In this document: one piece after another, positions 8,227-16,366 of the stretch
How positions within the stretch are numbered: the stretch's first letter is position 1
How the letters are laid out: every line of letters starts with the position of its first letter
Assembly: GCF_900016645.1 (NCBI RefSeq)
Contig: NZ_CDGJ01000037.1
Origin: Acididesulfobacillus acetoxydans
GTDB taxonomy: Bacteria; Bacillota; Desulfitobacteriia; Desulfitobacteriales; Desulfitobacteriaceae
Length of the DNA: 64,000 bases
Reading direction: 5' to 3' (one strand)
The notes under the pieces: generated by a model
Databases searched by the model: none
What the model was told of the DNA's origin: nothing
Seen by the model: the letters and a program-made list of their open reading frames with translations, nothing else
Position numbers and translations under genes: made by a program

Positions 8227-8937
8227 ATGTGCGGAGGCAGAAGTTTCGGCAGGACGTTCTTTGACTATTTCGGCGGCTGTGGAGGCAGCTATGGCGGCGG
8301 CTGCGGCAGCGAGGATTATTATGAACCTTATGATAGGCCCGATGCCCGCCGCGGGGCGGGCATTGACCGCGAGCCCGCCAGGATTGAGGCGGAGGTCCGG
8401 GCCATGTATGCTTCCGGTGAGATTACGCAGCGCCAGTATTACGATGCTCTGGCTCAATTGGATAGAGGTATGTTCACAGGGGATGACTTACAGCAGCTGC
8501 GCCAACCGAAGCGGGGGCTTGGCAGAGTGGAACAAGAGGGTGCGTCCCAGAACAGAGGACTTAGCCCGGAGCTGCAAAAGGGGACTTCAGATCTGGAAAA
8601 GCAAAAGAATCAAATCAAAGAGGAGAAGACAAGAACGGAGTCCGTCCTGACCAACATTCGAGACTCAATCACCAAGCTGAAAGAGCAAATGACCCTGGAT
8701 GAAAAGATGGCCCGGGGAGTCGTAAGCACTGATGAAGAACAGGCTAGGAGTTATCTGCGCCACCGCCAGGAACTTGTGGAGCAAACTGCCGGGCTTGAAG
8801 CGAGATTCAAAGAACTTTCGAATGATCTGGCTCAGCTTGAACAGGCTGAATTGCGAATTGATGCCAAGATGACAGAGATGGAAGCTTTGGCCCAAAGAGA
8901 AAGGCTCATCCGGTTAACGGGCGAAATCAAAGGATAG
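8227..8937 (+). CDS. Gly/Cys/Tyr-rich coiled-coil protein downstream of pspA
   Basis: A 236-residue protein of unknown function. Residues 1-40 are rich in Gly, Cys, Phe and Tyr (FGGCGGSYGGGCGSEDYYE). A SHOCT-like hairpin follows at about 58-80 (VRAMYASGEITQRQYYDALAQL), and a long coiled coil runs from about 110 to 236. The start at 8227 has GGAGGAG and lies 16 nt after pspA. The coiled-coil part resembles PspA helices in character, so it may co-polymerise with PspA, while the cysteines may bind metal or crosslink. This is inference from composition and operon position; no named family is recognised. Confidence 0.65.
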   Translation: MCGGRSFGRTFFDYFGGCGGSYGGGCGSEDYYEPYDRPDARRGAGIDREPARIEAEVRAMYASGEITQRQYYDALAQLDRGMFTGDDLQQLRQPKRGLGRVEQEGASQNRGLSPELQKGTSDLEKQKNQIKEEKTRTESVLTNIRDSITKLKEQMTLDEKMARGVVSTDEEQARSYLRHRQELVEQTAGLEARFKELSNDLAQLEQAELRIDAKMTEMEALAQRERLIRLTGEIKG

Positions 8938-8981
8938 TCGTCGGTACCTCAGACGCAAGTTTCCCTTCGAATAGATTGCTT

Positions 8982-9012
8982 CGGCGATAGTGTTCGCTAA
9001 ACACTATCGCCG
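8982..9012. other. Perfect inverted repeat between convergent genes
   Basis: CGGCGATAGTGTT and AACACTATCGCCG flank a 5-nt loop between the pspA operon (plus) and tusA/larE (minus). The stem is strong but neither strand has a good T-tract. It probably acts as a transcription stop or RNA-end protector. Confidence 0.5.
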
Positions 9013-9170
9013 CTGAAGACTGACCGTAGGGTGGGCATTTAGGATTTCTGACTTTCGAGGTAGGCAACATGAATAAGAAGTTTTCCCTGGTCAGTCGGTT
9101 TACGGTCTTAAGCCTGGCTGACTTTACTATAAGGGCTTTGTATTATTGTTCTTACGATATCCGTACGATT

Positions 9171-9440
9171 CTACAAGCCGTCTTTTTCTACAACCAAAGT
9201 GTAAGTGCCATCCTCATTGCGTGAGGCTTCAAGGATTTTATGTCCTTCGTCTTTGAGACTGTGCGGAACGTTTTGGATGGGCTCCCCTTCGTTCAATCTG
9301 ATTTCCAGCAACTGTCTCGCATCCAGGTCTTCGAGAGCCACCTTGGTTTTGACAAAGGTCAGAGGGCAGGTGACATCCGTGATGTCAAGAAAGGCTTTGA
9401 CGTCCTGTGTAAACGCAATTTCCGCATTTCGAATTTCCAA
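9171..9440 (-). CDS. TusA/SirA-family sulfurtransferase-like protein
   Basis: An 89-residue protein with the TusA fold signature: a strand ending in the catalytic-type Cys (ITDVTCPLTFVKTKVALE), a helix, a strand (LLEIRLNEG), and the IQNVPHSLKDEGHKIL helix. In canonical TusA the motif is CPxP; here it is CPLT. TusA-like proteins carry persulfide sulfur to acceptor enzymes. The TTG start at 9440 overlaps the end of larE in a different frame by about 80 nt, which is odd and suggests a rearranged junction. The neighbouring sulfur transferase LarE supports a sulfur-trafficking role. Confidence 0.65.
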   Translation of the reverse strand: MEIRNAEIAFTQDVKAFLDITDVTCPLTFVKTKVALEDLDARQLLEIRLNEGEPIQNVPHSLKDEGHKILEASRNEDGTYTLVVEKDGL

Positions 9441-10144
9441 TCAGGAGTCTGCCCGATGATCCTGTAGAGCTCCTGCCGGGGAACCTCAATTCTGGCTATG
9501 TTTCCGTGATGGCGCACTCTGGATTCGGGAAAGCCAAGGGTGCGCAGGAAGGCTTCCGCCCGGTCAATGCGAGTCAATTTTTCTGAAGTGATTTCTTCCC
9601 CATAGGGGATGCGTGAGGAAAGGCAAGCCAGAGACGGCTTGTTCCACGTCGGAAGTCCGAGCGCCCTGGAGAATTGACGAATTTCTTCTTTCGTGAATTC
9701 CACTTCTTGCAGAGGACTGCAGATACCCAGCTCATGCCTGGCTCTGTGGCCCGGCCGGTAATCCTGAAGATCATCGGCATTCGCGCCATCCAAGACAAAG
9801 GCGTAGCCTTCTGCTCGAGCGATCTGCCTAAGCTTTCCAAACAGCTCGGATTTACAACAGTAACATCGGTCGACCGGATTGCAGACGAATTGTTTATCTG
9901 CCAGCTCCTGAGTCGTAATGATTCGATGGTTGGCTCCGATGAGACGGGCGACGTCGACCGCCGACGAGAGTTCTCTTTCGGGATATGTTTCTGAGGAAGC
10001 GGTAACGCCCAGGCAGCGATCGCCTAAAGTACTATGGGCTACTTGTAACAAGAAGGTGCTGTCTACTCCTCCGGAATAAGCAACGAGAACAGATCCCATG
10101 TCTTTCAGACGCTGGGTCAGTAATTCCATTTTAGCCTGAGTCAT
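9359..10144 (-). CDS. larE: LarE-like ATP-dependent sacrificial sulfur transferase
   Basis: A 261-residue PP-loop ATPase. The pyrophosphatase loop SGGVDST is near residue 25, a CYCC cluster is near 90-95, and the KPSLACLSSRIPYG segment contains the cysteine that gives up its sulfur in Lactobacillus LarE. LarE makes the nickel-pincer cofactor of lactate racemase. The usual C-terminal block (strand, LDLxGYRxGS) is absent: after residue 235 the frame runs into sequence that codes for the TusA-like protein in another frame. The C-terminus is therefore truncated or frameshifted. No LarA, LarB or LarC lies in the window. Confidence 0.78.
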   Translation of the reverse strand: MTQAKMELLTQRLKDMGSVLVAYSGGVDSTFLLQVAHSTLGDRCLGVTASSETYPERELSSAVDVARLIGANHRIITTQELADKQFVCNPVDRCYCCKSELFGKLRQIARAEGYAFVLDGANADDLQDYRPGHRARHELGICSPLQEVEFTKEEIRQFSRALGLPTWNKPSLACLSSRIPYGEEITSEKLTRIDRAEAFLRTLGFPESRVRHHGNIARIEVPRQELYRIIGQTPDWKFEMRKLRLHRTSKPFLTSRMSPAL

Positions 10145-10328
10145 AAGTTGTCCCTATTGAATTTATACTATTCATAGAGAAATAGCTGGTGTTAAAAATA
10201 TTATGTGCGGTTTAAGTCTCTTTGTCAAGGAAAAAGGGAAAAGGTAGAGGTCGATGAATCTTCCCTAAGATGTCTCGGATCCTCTTTAGCCATTGGGAAA
10301 CGCATAGGGCCTTGGAATATTCCGTACA

Positions 10329-10343
10329 TTCATCAGTTATTCA
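10329..10343 (+). promoter_or_regulatory. Second copy of the shared 15-nt upstream motif
   Basis: TTCATCAGTTATTCA lies about 80 nt before the ATG at 10423, identical to the copy at 6442-6456. The surrounding stretch 10145-10422 holds no gene. Confidence 0.4.
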
Positions 10344-10422
10344 CATCTCTTTCGCGGCAAAATCGTAATCGATTGATATTCTAATGGTGTTAAAACAAAC
10401 CAATATGCGAGGAGGCTTATTT

Positions 10423-10785
10423 ATGAAGAACTTTAAAACAAAGTTGGGAGTGGTTGTGGGTACGGCCGTGATTGGGATGGGGGTGATTGCTCTTCCGGCC
10501 ATGGCAAATACTTCTTCCAACGGATCTTGGTTTACCAGAATGCACACTTTAATGAATCAGACGTTTACTCCCGCGCAGCAGGAACAGTTTATGAGTTCTC
10601 CGGCCATGCAGCAACTACACGATTCTTCGGCAATGCAGCAAGCAATGCAAGACCAGAATTATGGCGAGATGCAATCTCTCATGAACTCCGATCAGACACT
10701 TAAGAAAGAAATCGGAGCACAGAACGTCGGCAAGATGAATCAGATGATGGGTCAACTTCAGGGAAATAATCAATCCGGCAATTAA
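10423..10785 (+). CDS. Secreted Met/Gln-rich small protein
   Basis: A 120-residue protein with a clear signal peptide (basic start, hydrophobic core to about residue 24, ALPAMA cleavage site). The mature part is rich in Met, Gln, Asn and Ser with repeated short helices (MQQLHDSSAMQQAMQDQ, QMMGQLQGNNQ). Met-rich secreted proteins can bind Cu(I) or Ag(I), but no defined metal motif is present. The ATG at 10423 has a GAGGAGG site. It is followed by a strong terminator, so it is monocistronic. It shares an upstream 15-mer with the SHOCT/pspA operon. No family is recognised. Confidence 0.65.
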   Translation: MKNFKTKLGVVVGTAVIGMGVIALPAMANTSSNGSWFTRMHTLMNQTFTPAQQEQFMSSPAMQQLHDSSAMQQAMQDQNYGEMQSLMNSDQTLKKEIGAQNVGKMNQMMGQLQGNNQSGN

Positions 10786-10800
10786 GAATATTGCCAAGTC

Positions 10801-10826
10801 AAAAGGCGGTGTCAGACCGCCTTTTG
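10801..10826 (+). terminator. Intrinsic terminator
   Basis: AAAAGGCGGT, a GTCAG loop and ACCGCCTTTT form a perfect stem with a short T-run directly after the secreted-protein gene. Confidence 0.85.
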
Positions 10827-10911
10827 GCCCAATAATCTTGTTTCTTGGGCTCGAATTTTTACACACAAGAGAACGGAAGGATTTCGTCGGCAAGACAAGG
10901 AAGAATTTAGC

Positions 10912-11103
10912 ATGATGGGTTGGGGCGGCATGATGTGGGGTTACGGTTCCGGATATGGCGGTGGTTTCCTAGGGAATGGGAACTACGGTTGGATGGGGTT
11001 GATTGGAATGACATTACCCTGATGGACGTACTGGGTTCGGAAGGAGAAGCCATTTCGGACCAGGTGGAGAGCGAGTTCGAGCAGAAAGCGTTGCTGGAGA
11101 AAG
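10912..11103 (+). pseudogene. Chimeric remnant: SHOCT-type Gly/Tyr N-terminus joined to a sigK fragment
   Basis: An ATG at 10912 opens a 36-codon frame (MMGWGGMMWGYGSGYGGG...) closely like the N-terminus of the protein at 6554; it ends at 11022. From about 11004, in another frame, the sequence reads ITLMDVLGSEGEAISDQVESEFEQKALLEK. This matches SigK region 3 of the gene at 5292 almost residue for residue. It is a fusion of broken copies of two genes that lie 0.5 kb apart at 5.3-6.8 kb, but in reverse order. Confidence 0.75.
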
Positions 11104-11263
11104 CGTGCTGCATGTTGAAATCGGGGCTGAAGTTGAGCGCCGCTTATTTGAGTTGGGCCGCAGGGTCTACTGCTTAACTCCTCAGTCATGGACAGGCGGA
11201 ATTGAGTAGGACCGCCAGGTTGAACGGGTTGCTGAGGCGGCACGCATCTTGGCGGAAAGCGCA

Positions 11264-11425
11264 ATGATCGCTATCGTAGCGGGATATGAATTGGTTTATG
11301 ACAGCATTAAAAGGATTATTCCGAACGGAGACCTGTTCGAAGCCCGGATAGACAGAGGAAACAAGCAGAACTCCCCGGATAAGGATAAAGAAGTCGAAGA
11401 AATAGTTCGTCTGGCGATCGGCTGA
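11264..11425 (+). CDS. Small ORF of unknown function
   Basis: A 53-codon frame starting at ATG 11264. The frame is open from just after a TAG near 11207 and reads VERVAEAARILAESAMIAIVAGYELVYD and onward. It is helical with an acidic/basic tail. No ribosome-binding site is evident, and it follows a pseudogene chimera, so it may be the end of a broken gene rather than a functional small protein. Confidence 0.25.
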   Translation: MIAIVAGYELVYDSIKRIIPNGDLFEARIDRGNKQNSPDKDKEVEEIVRLAIG

Positions 11426-11530
11426 CGAACTATTGCGCAAAGAGGCGTTTGTTAAGGGGACGGCTACCAGGGATACACTCGACAAAGGTGTCGAGGGCGC
11501 AGGCTACTCTGTGATGTGAACTACCCCCGC

Positions 11531-11713
11531 TTACGTTTCGCTAAGAAGCGGGGGCTTCTCGGCGAACACTTGGGCGTTGGCTTCCTGTTTCATCAATCGT
11601 TGCCCTCGTCCAGCACTCAAGGTTTCTGAGTGCTGGATTAGGTCTTACGCAATTTCCACAGGCGTAACTTCGGGCGGTTCCCGCCCTACAGAAAATCTAT
11701 GTTTGGGCCATGG
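11531..11713 (-). pseudogene. Remnant of a tnpB (IS200/IS605 family) 3' end with right-end hairpin
   Basis: On the minus strand one frame reads VGREPPEVTPVEIA, then a stop, then continues to GQRLMKQEANAQVFAEKPPLLSET and stops at 11531-11533. The VGRExPEVTPVE and KQEA blocks are typical of the C-terminus of TnpB, the RNA-guided nuclease of IS200/IS605 elements. The frame runs into a hairpin (CCCCCGCTT at 11524-11532 with AAGCGGGGG at 11546-11554) like the element's right end and the 3' part of its guide RNA. The body of tnpB is missing and one in-frame stop is present. Confidence 0.7.
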
Positions 11714-12153
11714 CGCTAAGTCCACGCTCTAAGATGAGTTTAGCACTCACTAGAAATCAGCCCTCTACTCTATATACGACTGATTATATTATACCAGAAC
11801 AATTTATACCAGAACAATTTGCCAAATACTATACGCTTTTTTGTGAATGTCCATATAGCGATTCATCCCCCGCCTATAGAGGGCCTATAGAGGACGGGGG
11901 ACTTCTCGCAAGCCATGTTAAATGCCGAATCTCCCCATGGCTAAAGCCGGATACAGCCAGGGGCATGCGGCTAAGCCTCTTGGTCACCTTGCTCCCGCCG
12001 GTTTCGCAGGGTATAATACAGTTAACGGCCCAAGGCCGCAGAGGCGCCTTCTGCCCGGTTAACGGCTCGAGGCCGCAGAAGCGGCTTCAGCTCAGTTTCC
12101 GGCAGACGGCCTGCCGCTTGTTACTACCCAGACTTTGCTCGATTCAGGAGGAT
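11714..12153. other. Gene-free stretch with imperfect direct repeats
   Basis: No convincing gene is seen. A unit beginning GGTTAACGGC or GTTAACGGCC and containing GGCCGCAGA(A/G)GCG occurs twice between about 12021 and 12090. The frame of the following gene is open here, but has no coding character and no supported start. The A/T-rich part around 11770-11850 contains a tandem ATACCAGAACAATTT. Confidence 0.4.
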
Positions 12154-12156
12154 ATG

Positions 12157-12687
12157 ATGTTTGAACTTTTCCGTCCTACATTTCAGGCCGATTCACTCGA
12201 CAACATCCAGATTGAGATGCTCAAGAAGGACGGGATTCGCGGGTTGATCATTGACCTTGACAATACCATGACCCCCTGGAATGACGTTGAAGTGGGACCC
12301 CAAGTGGCGGCCTGGTTTGAAAGGATTAAGCAGGCCGGGATCAAGGCTTGTGTCGTTTCTAATAACAAGAAAAAACAGCGGGTGGCGCTGGTGGCAGATC
12401 GCTTGGGGATTCCTTTCGTTTTCCGGGCGAGTAAACCTCGGCGTCGGGCTTTTCGTGCCGGTATGAACATTCTGGGTACGGGCAGGGGGGACACGGCTGT
12501 AATCGGGGATCAGCTGTTCACGGATATTCTGGGCGGCAATCGGCTTGGGCTTTATACGGTTCTGGTTATACCCATGAGTCCGCGCGAATTTGTGGGTACA
12601 CGGTTTATGCGCAGGATGGAGAAACTCTTGATTTGGCTGATGAAGCACCTGGCGAGCCCCAAGCCTGACAGCCCTAAGGCACATTAG
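12157..12687 (+). CDS. yqeG: YqeG-family HAD phosphatase
   Basis: A 176-residue HAD IIIA-type phosphatase. Motif I DLDNTMTPW is near residue 31, motif II is VVSNN near 65, and motif IV is IGDQLFTDILGGNRLG near 112. Size and motifs match YqeG, usually next to the ribosome GTPase YqeH and aroE in Firmicutes. Here it precedes a pilin/shikimate locus. An AGGAGG site at 12146-12152 fits the ATG at 12157 better than the one at 12154. The gene's last codons lie inside the first unit of a tandem duplication (12674-12818). Confidence 0.85.
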   Translation: MFELFRPTFQADSLDNIQIEMLKKDGIRGLIIDLDNTMTPWNDVEVGPQVAAWFERIKQAGIKACVVSNNKKKQRVALVADRLGIPFVFRASKPRRRAFRAGMNILGTGRGDTAVIGDQLFTDILGGNRLGLYTVLVIPMSPREFVGTRFMRRMEKLLIWLMKHLASPKPDSPKAH

Positions 12688-12818
12688 AAGACAGTGTGGA
12701 GGTGTTGCGGGGGCAAAAGTGACGAGCCGCAATCCGAAGGTACAAGAGAAGACCGTGTGAGGTAATTCAGGGGGCAAAATCGCCGAGCAGTCGCAATCCC
12801 AAGGCACATGACAAGACC
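12674..12818 (+). repeat. Tandem repeat, unit about 62 nt, 2.3 copies
   Basis: The block (C)(T/C)AAGG(C/T)ACA...AGAAGAC.GTGTG.AGGT...GGGGGCAAAA...CGCAATC is present at 12674-12733, 12735-12798 and, truncated, 12799-12818. The first unit includes the last codons of yqeG, so the duplication arose from the gene end. Confidence 0.7.
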
Positions 12819-12903
12819 TTGCGCTTTCTTGAGGGTTACCTAATCGATGGTGTCACAAACTGTTGAAAGATTTGCTTAGGGGTTAGGAAAGGCGGAGAAG
12901 AAG

Positions 12904-13356
12904 GTGCGCTTGGGCAGAAAAAGCCGGGAGCAGCAAGAGCACAGCTTGGGCTTTACATTACTCGAAGTTCTGCTCACTCTCGCTCTTTTGGGGGGAGCGG
13001 GGTTCGTACTGGCGGTAAAGTTGCCTTTGGATTTTCCCGCTCGGCAGCTCGACCTTTCGGCTGCCGAGCTTCTGACGGATCTGCGGGATACCCGGCAGGC
13101 GGCTATGGCTGAGAATACCTGGTACTGCGTCAGGTTTTTCCCGGTAGAACGGACTTACCGGATTCTGCGGGAGGGGGCAAAAGTGAAGGAGGTTCCTCTT
13201 CAGGAGGGGGTGGCTTTTGTCCAGACGCTGCCCCAGTTAATCATCAATGCCCGCGGCAACCCCACTGAGGGAATGACCATCTCACTCATTAACCGCCGAG
13301 GTCAGGTGCGCAAGGTGATCATTGCTCCGGTTAACGGGCGAATTCGGGAAGAATAG
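12904..13356 (+). CDS. Prepilin-like protein (GspH/FimT type)
   Basis: A 150-residue pseudopilin. The leader ends in G before FTLLEV (residues 17-22), the prepilin peptidase site with Glu at +5, and a hydrophobic helix to about residue 40 follows. A GspH/FimT-like C-terminal beta domain holds LLTDLRDTRQAAMAENTWYCVRF. Its start is the GTG at 12904. It opens the T4P locus and precedes aroC, and would be a minor pilin that primes pilus assembly. Confidence 0.75.
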   Translation: MRLGRKSREQQEHSLGFTLLEVLLTLALLGGAGFVLAVKLPLDFPARQLDLSAAELLTDLRDTRQAAMAENTWYCVRFFPVERTYRILREGAKVKEVPLQEGVAFVQTLPQLIINARGNPTEGMTISLINRRGQVRKVIIAPVNGRIREE

Positions 13357-13511
13357 GGGAATCCGGTCGGAAAGAATAGACGATCCTGTCCCTCCGGGAG
13401 GGATGCCGATGTGGGGTATTTACCCGGGTGTACGGTCAGGTGAAATCTTAGGTGCGACAATTGTGTTGTGCGCAAGGCGCGGGAGCGCGGGAGAAAGGCA
13501 GAGAAGCACGA

Positions 13512-14660
13512 ATGCGATTTTTAACCGCGGGTGAGTCCCACGGACCTAAACTTTTAGGAATCATTGAAGGGTTGCCTTCGGGAGTACATATTTGTCAGGA
13601 AACGATTGACGAGAGTTTGCGCCGCCGCCAACAAGGTCCCGGCCGGGGCGGCCGCATGGCGATCGAACAAGATGCCGCCATTATCCTGTCTGGAGTACGG
13701 GGGGGATTGACCACCGGGGCGCCGCTGGCCTTGGAGATTGAGAATCGGGATTGGGCCAACTGGCGGGAGATCATGGCGGTGGGGGCTGAGGCTGATTTCA
13801 CGAGCCGGCGGGTGTCGGCGCCGAGGCCCGGGCATGCGGATTTGACGGGGTCACTGAAGTACCGGACGGAGGTTCGCAACATTCTGGAAAGGGCCAGCGC
13901 CCGCGAGACCGCCATGCGGGTGGCCGTGGGGAATGTGGCCAGACAGCTCCTGGCCGCTCTGGGTGTGGAAATCCGGGGGCGGGTTTTGCAAGTGGGACGG
14001 GTCAAGGCCCAGTTGCGGGATGATGCTGAGTATTGGGCACGGGTGCGGGCTTCCGCCTGGTCAGTGGGGGATGCGGAGGCGGAGGCGGAAATGAGCCGGC
14101 AGCTGGAGGACGCCCGCCGGGAAGGAGAATCCCTGGGCGGCATCATGGAAGTTCAAGCCTTGAACCTTCCTCCGGGTCTCGGCTCCCACGCGCAGTGGGA
14201 CCGGAAACTAGACGGGCGCATTGCCCAAGCCGTCCTGTCGGTGCAGGCCATCAAGGGGATTGAGTTCGGCTTGGGATTTGAGGCTGGGAAGAGGCCCGGA
14301 TCTTTGGTCCACGATCCCATTCTCTATGAAAAGGGAAAAGGATTCCGTCGGGCCGGCAACCGGGCGGGGGGAATTGAGGGCGGCATGAGCAACGGCGAAC
14401 CGATCCTGGTACGGGCAGTCATGAAACCGATTCCCACCCTTTACAAGCCTCTGCCGACGGTGGATTTGGAGACGAAAGCAGCGGTTGAGGCCAGCGTGGA
14501 ACGGTCGGATGTCTGCGCCGTACCCGCTGCCTTGGTTGTTTTGGAGAATGTGCTGGCGTGGACCTTAGCCGAAGCGGTTCTGGAGAAGTTTTCGTCAGAC
14601 AGCTTCTCCGAGTTAGAGAAAGATTGGCAGGACTATATCCGGTATTTAGCAGCTCAGTAA
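13512..14660 (+). CDS. aroC: Chorismate synthase
   Basis: A 382-residue enzyme converting EPSP to chorismate with reduced FMN. Signatures are the N-terminal GESHG(P) motif (residues 7-12), RRQQGPGRGGRM near residue 39, the SRRVSAPRPGHADLTG segment near 105, and the C-terminal RSDVCAVPAA motif. The ATG at 13512 gives the N-terminus normal for the family; the frame is open further upstream. It is the first of four shikimate-pathway genes spread through the pilus locus. Confidence 0.95.
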   Translation: MRFLTAGESHGPKLLGIIEGLPSGVHICQETIDESLRRRQQGPGRGGRMAIEQDAAIILSGVRGGLTTGAPLALEIENRDWANWREIMAVGAEADFTSRRVSAPRPGHADLTGSLKYRTEVRNILERASARETAMRVAVGNVARQLLAALGVEIRGRVLQVGRVKAQLRDDAEYWARVRASAWSVGDAEAEAEMSRQLEDARREGESLGGIMEVQALNLPPGLGSHAQWDRKLDGRIAQAVLSVQAIKGIEFGLGFEAGKRPGSLVHDPILYEKGKGFRRAGNRAGGIEGGMSNGEPILVRAVMKPIPTLYKPLPTVDLETKAAVEASVERSDVCAVPAALVVLENVLAWTLAEAVLEKFSSDSFSELEKDWQDYIRYLAAQ

Positions 14661-14730
14661 CGGGTTCAGAACTCTTGACGCAGCCAGCGATACAAAAAGA
14701 GTTATTGGCGATTGGCAAATCCCTGTAAGG

Positions 14731-15903
14731 ATGTCCGGGTCTCCGCAATTCGACCGGGAACAGAAAAAGAGGAGCGAGAGGGGAAGAGGGAAGTTGGGCG
14801 TTTCCAGCAGGCAGAAAATCGAGGTATCCGCAGGCCATCCTTACCCGGTATTCCTGGGGGCAAATCTGGAGGACCTGGGGGATTACATGCTTTCCCGTTT
14901 TGGCAATATTGAGCAGGCCTTGATCATTACTCAACCGGTGGTGGCAAAACACTATGCTGACAGGGTGAGGCAAGGTTTTAAAGGCTGCCGGGTCGATCTG
15001 GTGACGGTGAGCGCGGGAGAAGGGGAAAAGTCCCTGGCAAGGCTCAGCGCCCTGGTCGGTGAAGCCGTCCGGCTGGGAGCGGACCGGCTGACATTGGTCG
15101 TTGCTTTGGGTGGGGGAGTGATCGGTGATTTGGCCGGTTTTTTTGCCGGCGTCTTCATGCGGGGAATCCGTTTCGTTCAGGTGCCCACGACTCTCCTGGC
15201 CATGGTGGACAGCAGTATCGGCGGGAAAGTGGCGGTCAATCATCCGGCCGGGAAGAACTTGTTGGGTGCTTTTTATCCGCCCCTGGCGGTGTGGACGGAT
15301 TTTTCCACGTTGGCCAGCCTTCCCTGGCAGGAAGTGCAAAACGGGCTGGCGGAGACCGTGAAGCACGCGGTTTTGGGCGACCCGGACTTGTTTGCTTTTT
15401 TGGAAGAGCACCTGAGTAAGATATTGGAACGCGACCCTTTGATTCTCCGGGAGTTAACGGCCCGGTCCCTGGCTGTAAAAGTCAGGCTCGTAAGTCAGGA
15501 TGAAAGGGAGCAAGGAGTACGGGCACTGCTGAACTTAGGGCACAGTTTCGGGCATGCTTTGGAGACGGCGACGGAATACGAAGGGATTTCCCATGGCCGG
15601 GGAGTGAGCGTGGGCCTGGTTGCGGCCTCCCGCCTGGCGGAAGAGAGGGGGCTCATCGCCGGGGCGGATGTTCAACGTATCATGAACCTCCTAAGCGGGC
15701 TGGGGTTGCCGATATCTGTCCGGGGGCTGGAGGCGGGGCGGCTGGTGCAATTGATGGCGGCCGACAAAAAGAATCGTTTTGGGCGCAAGGTTCTGATTCT
15801 GCCGCGCGGGATCGGTCAAGCCGTGCAGGTGGAGGATTGCTCGGACGAGGATTTACGCCGGGCGTGGGCGGGAGTGATTGACTCAAACTTTCCAATATCT
15901 TGA
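14731..15903 (+). CDS. aroB: 3-Dehydroquinate synthase
   Basis: A 390-residue NAD- and metal-dependent cyclase of the shikimate pathway. Visible are the NAD-binding GGGVIGDLAGF motif, PTTLLAMVDSSIGGKV, NLLGAFYPP, the metal-site Glu in NGLAETVKHAV, and LNLGHSFGHALE. The first 25 or so residues are extra compared with the family. A TTG at 14794 with a GGGAAGAGGG site would give a normal-length protein and is a likely alternative start. It lies 70 nt after aroC and ends before a strong terminator. Confidence 0.95.
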   Translation: MSGSPQFDREQKKRSERGRGKLGVSSRQKIEVSAGHPYPVFLGANLEDLGDYMLSRFGNIEQALIITQPVVAKHYADRVRQGFKGCRVDLVTVSAGEGEKSLARLSALVGEAVRLGADRLTLVVALGGGVIGDLAGFFAGVFMRGIRFVQVPTTLLAMVDSSIGGKVAVNHPAGKNLLGAFYPPLAVWTDFSTLASLPWQEVQNGLAETVKHAVLGDPDLFAFLEEHLSKILERDPLILRELTARSLAVKVRLVSQDEREQGVRALLNLGHSFGHALETATEYEGISHGRGVSVGLVAASRLAEERGLIAGADVQRIMNLLSGLGLPISVRGLEAGRLVQLMAADKKNRFGRKVLILPRGIGQAVQVEDCSDEDLRRAWAGVIDSNFPIS

Positions 15904-15997
15904 TGCGCCGGCCTTGACGCTGTTGCGACCTTGGGAGCCACGGCTCAATAGTTGCGCTGATCCCTTAAAATTGACATCGACAAAGGGAATCAGTGCC

Positions 15998-16042
15998 GGG
16001 GGAGAGCGGGAAGAAAGGACTTTCTTCTCGCTCTCCCTTTTT
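15998..16042 (+). terminator. Strong intrinsic terminator after aroB
   Basis: An 18-bp stem (GGGAGAGCGGGAAGAAAG with CTTTCTTCTCGCTCTCCC, one G-T wobble) has a 3-nt loop followed by TTTTT. It ends the aroC-aroB transcript. Confidence 0.9.
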
Positions 16043-16366
16043 CGCCGTTAAGCGGCACGAAACGAGGGAAGGACGTGAAATAGGCTCGATCTCTGTCGAA
16101 GAGGGAGAACACGGGAAGATTACGGTAATATAGATAGTTATGAAGAAGATTCTGTCGACCGAGCAGGAGAACCGGCCTTTGAAACCGAATAAGAAGACAT
16201 TCAACAGGATGATCAAAGGAGCGGAGTCTTTCTGTCAATGGTCCGGGGAAACCGGCCGGAAAAGAGAAATTTGTATGGGTTCCCCATGACGCCGGACAGT
16301 TCGCGTGACATCCCGGGGAGCCTGTGGCACTGCCTCCGGAACAGTCAGGAGAAAGGAAGGAATCAA
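16043..16366. other. Gene-free stretch before the second pilin cluster
   Basis: Nothing convincing is seen. A 49-codon frame from ATG 16140 to 16289 is basic and lacks a ribosome-binding site; it was not called as a gene. Confidence 0.4.

Noticed and set aside
11710..12156. 149-codon extension of yqeG
   Set aside because: The extension has no homology to the HAD family, contains direct repeats and A/T-rich tandem motifs, and the AGGAGG site is next to 12157.
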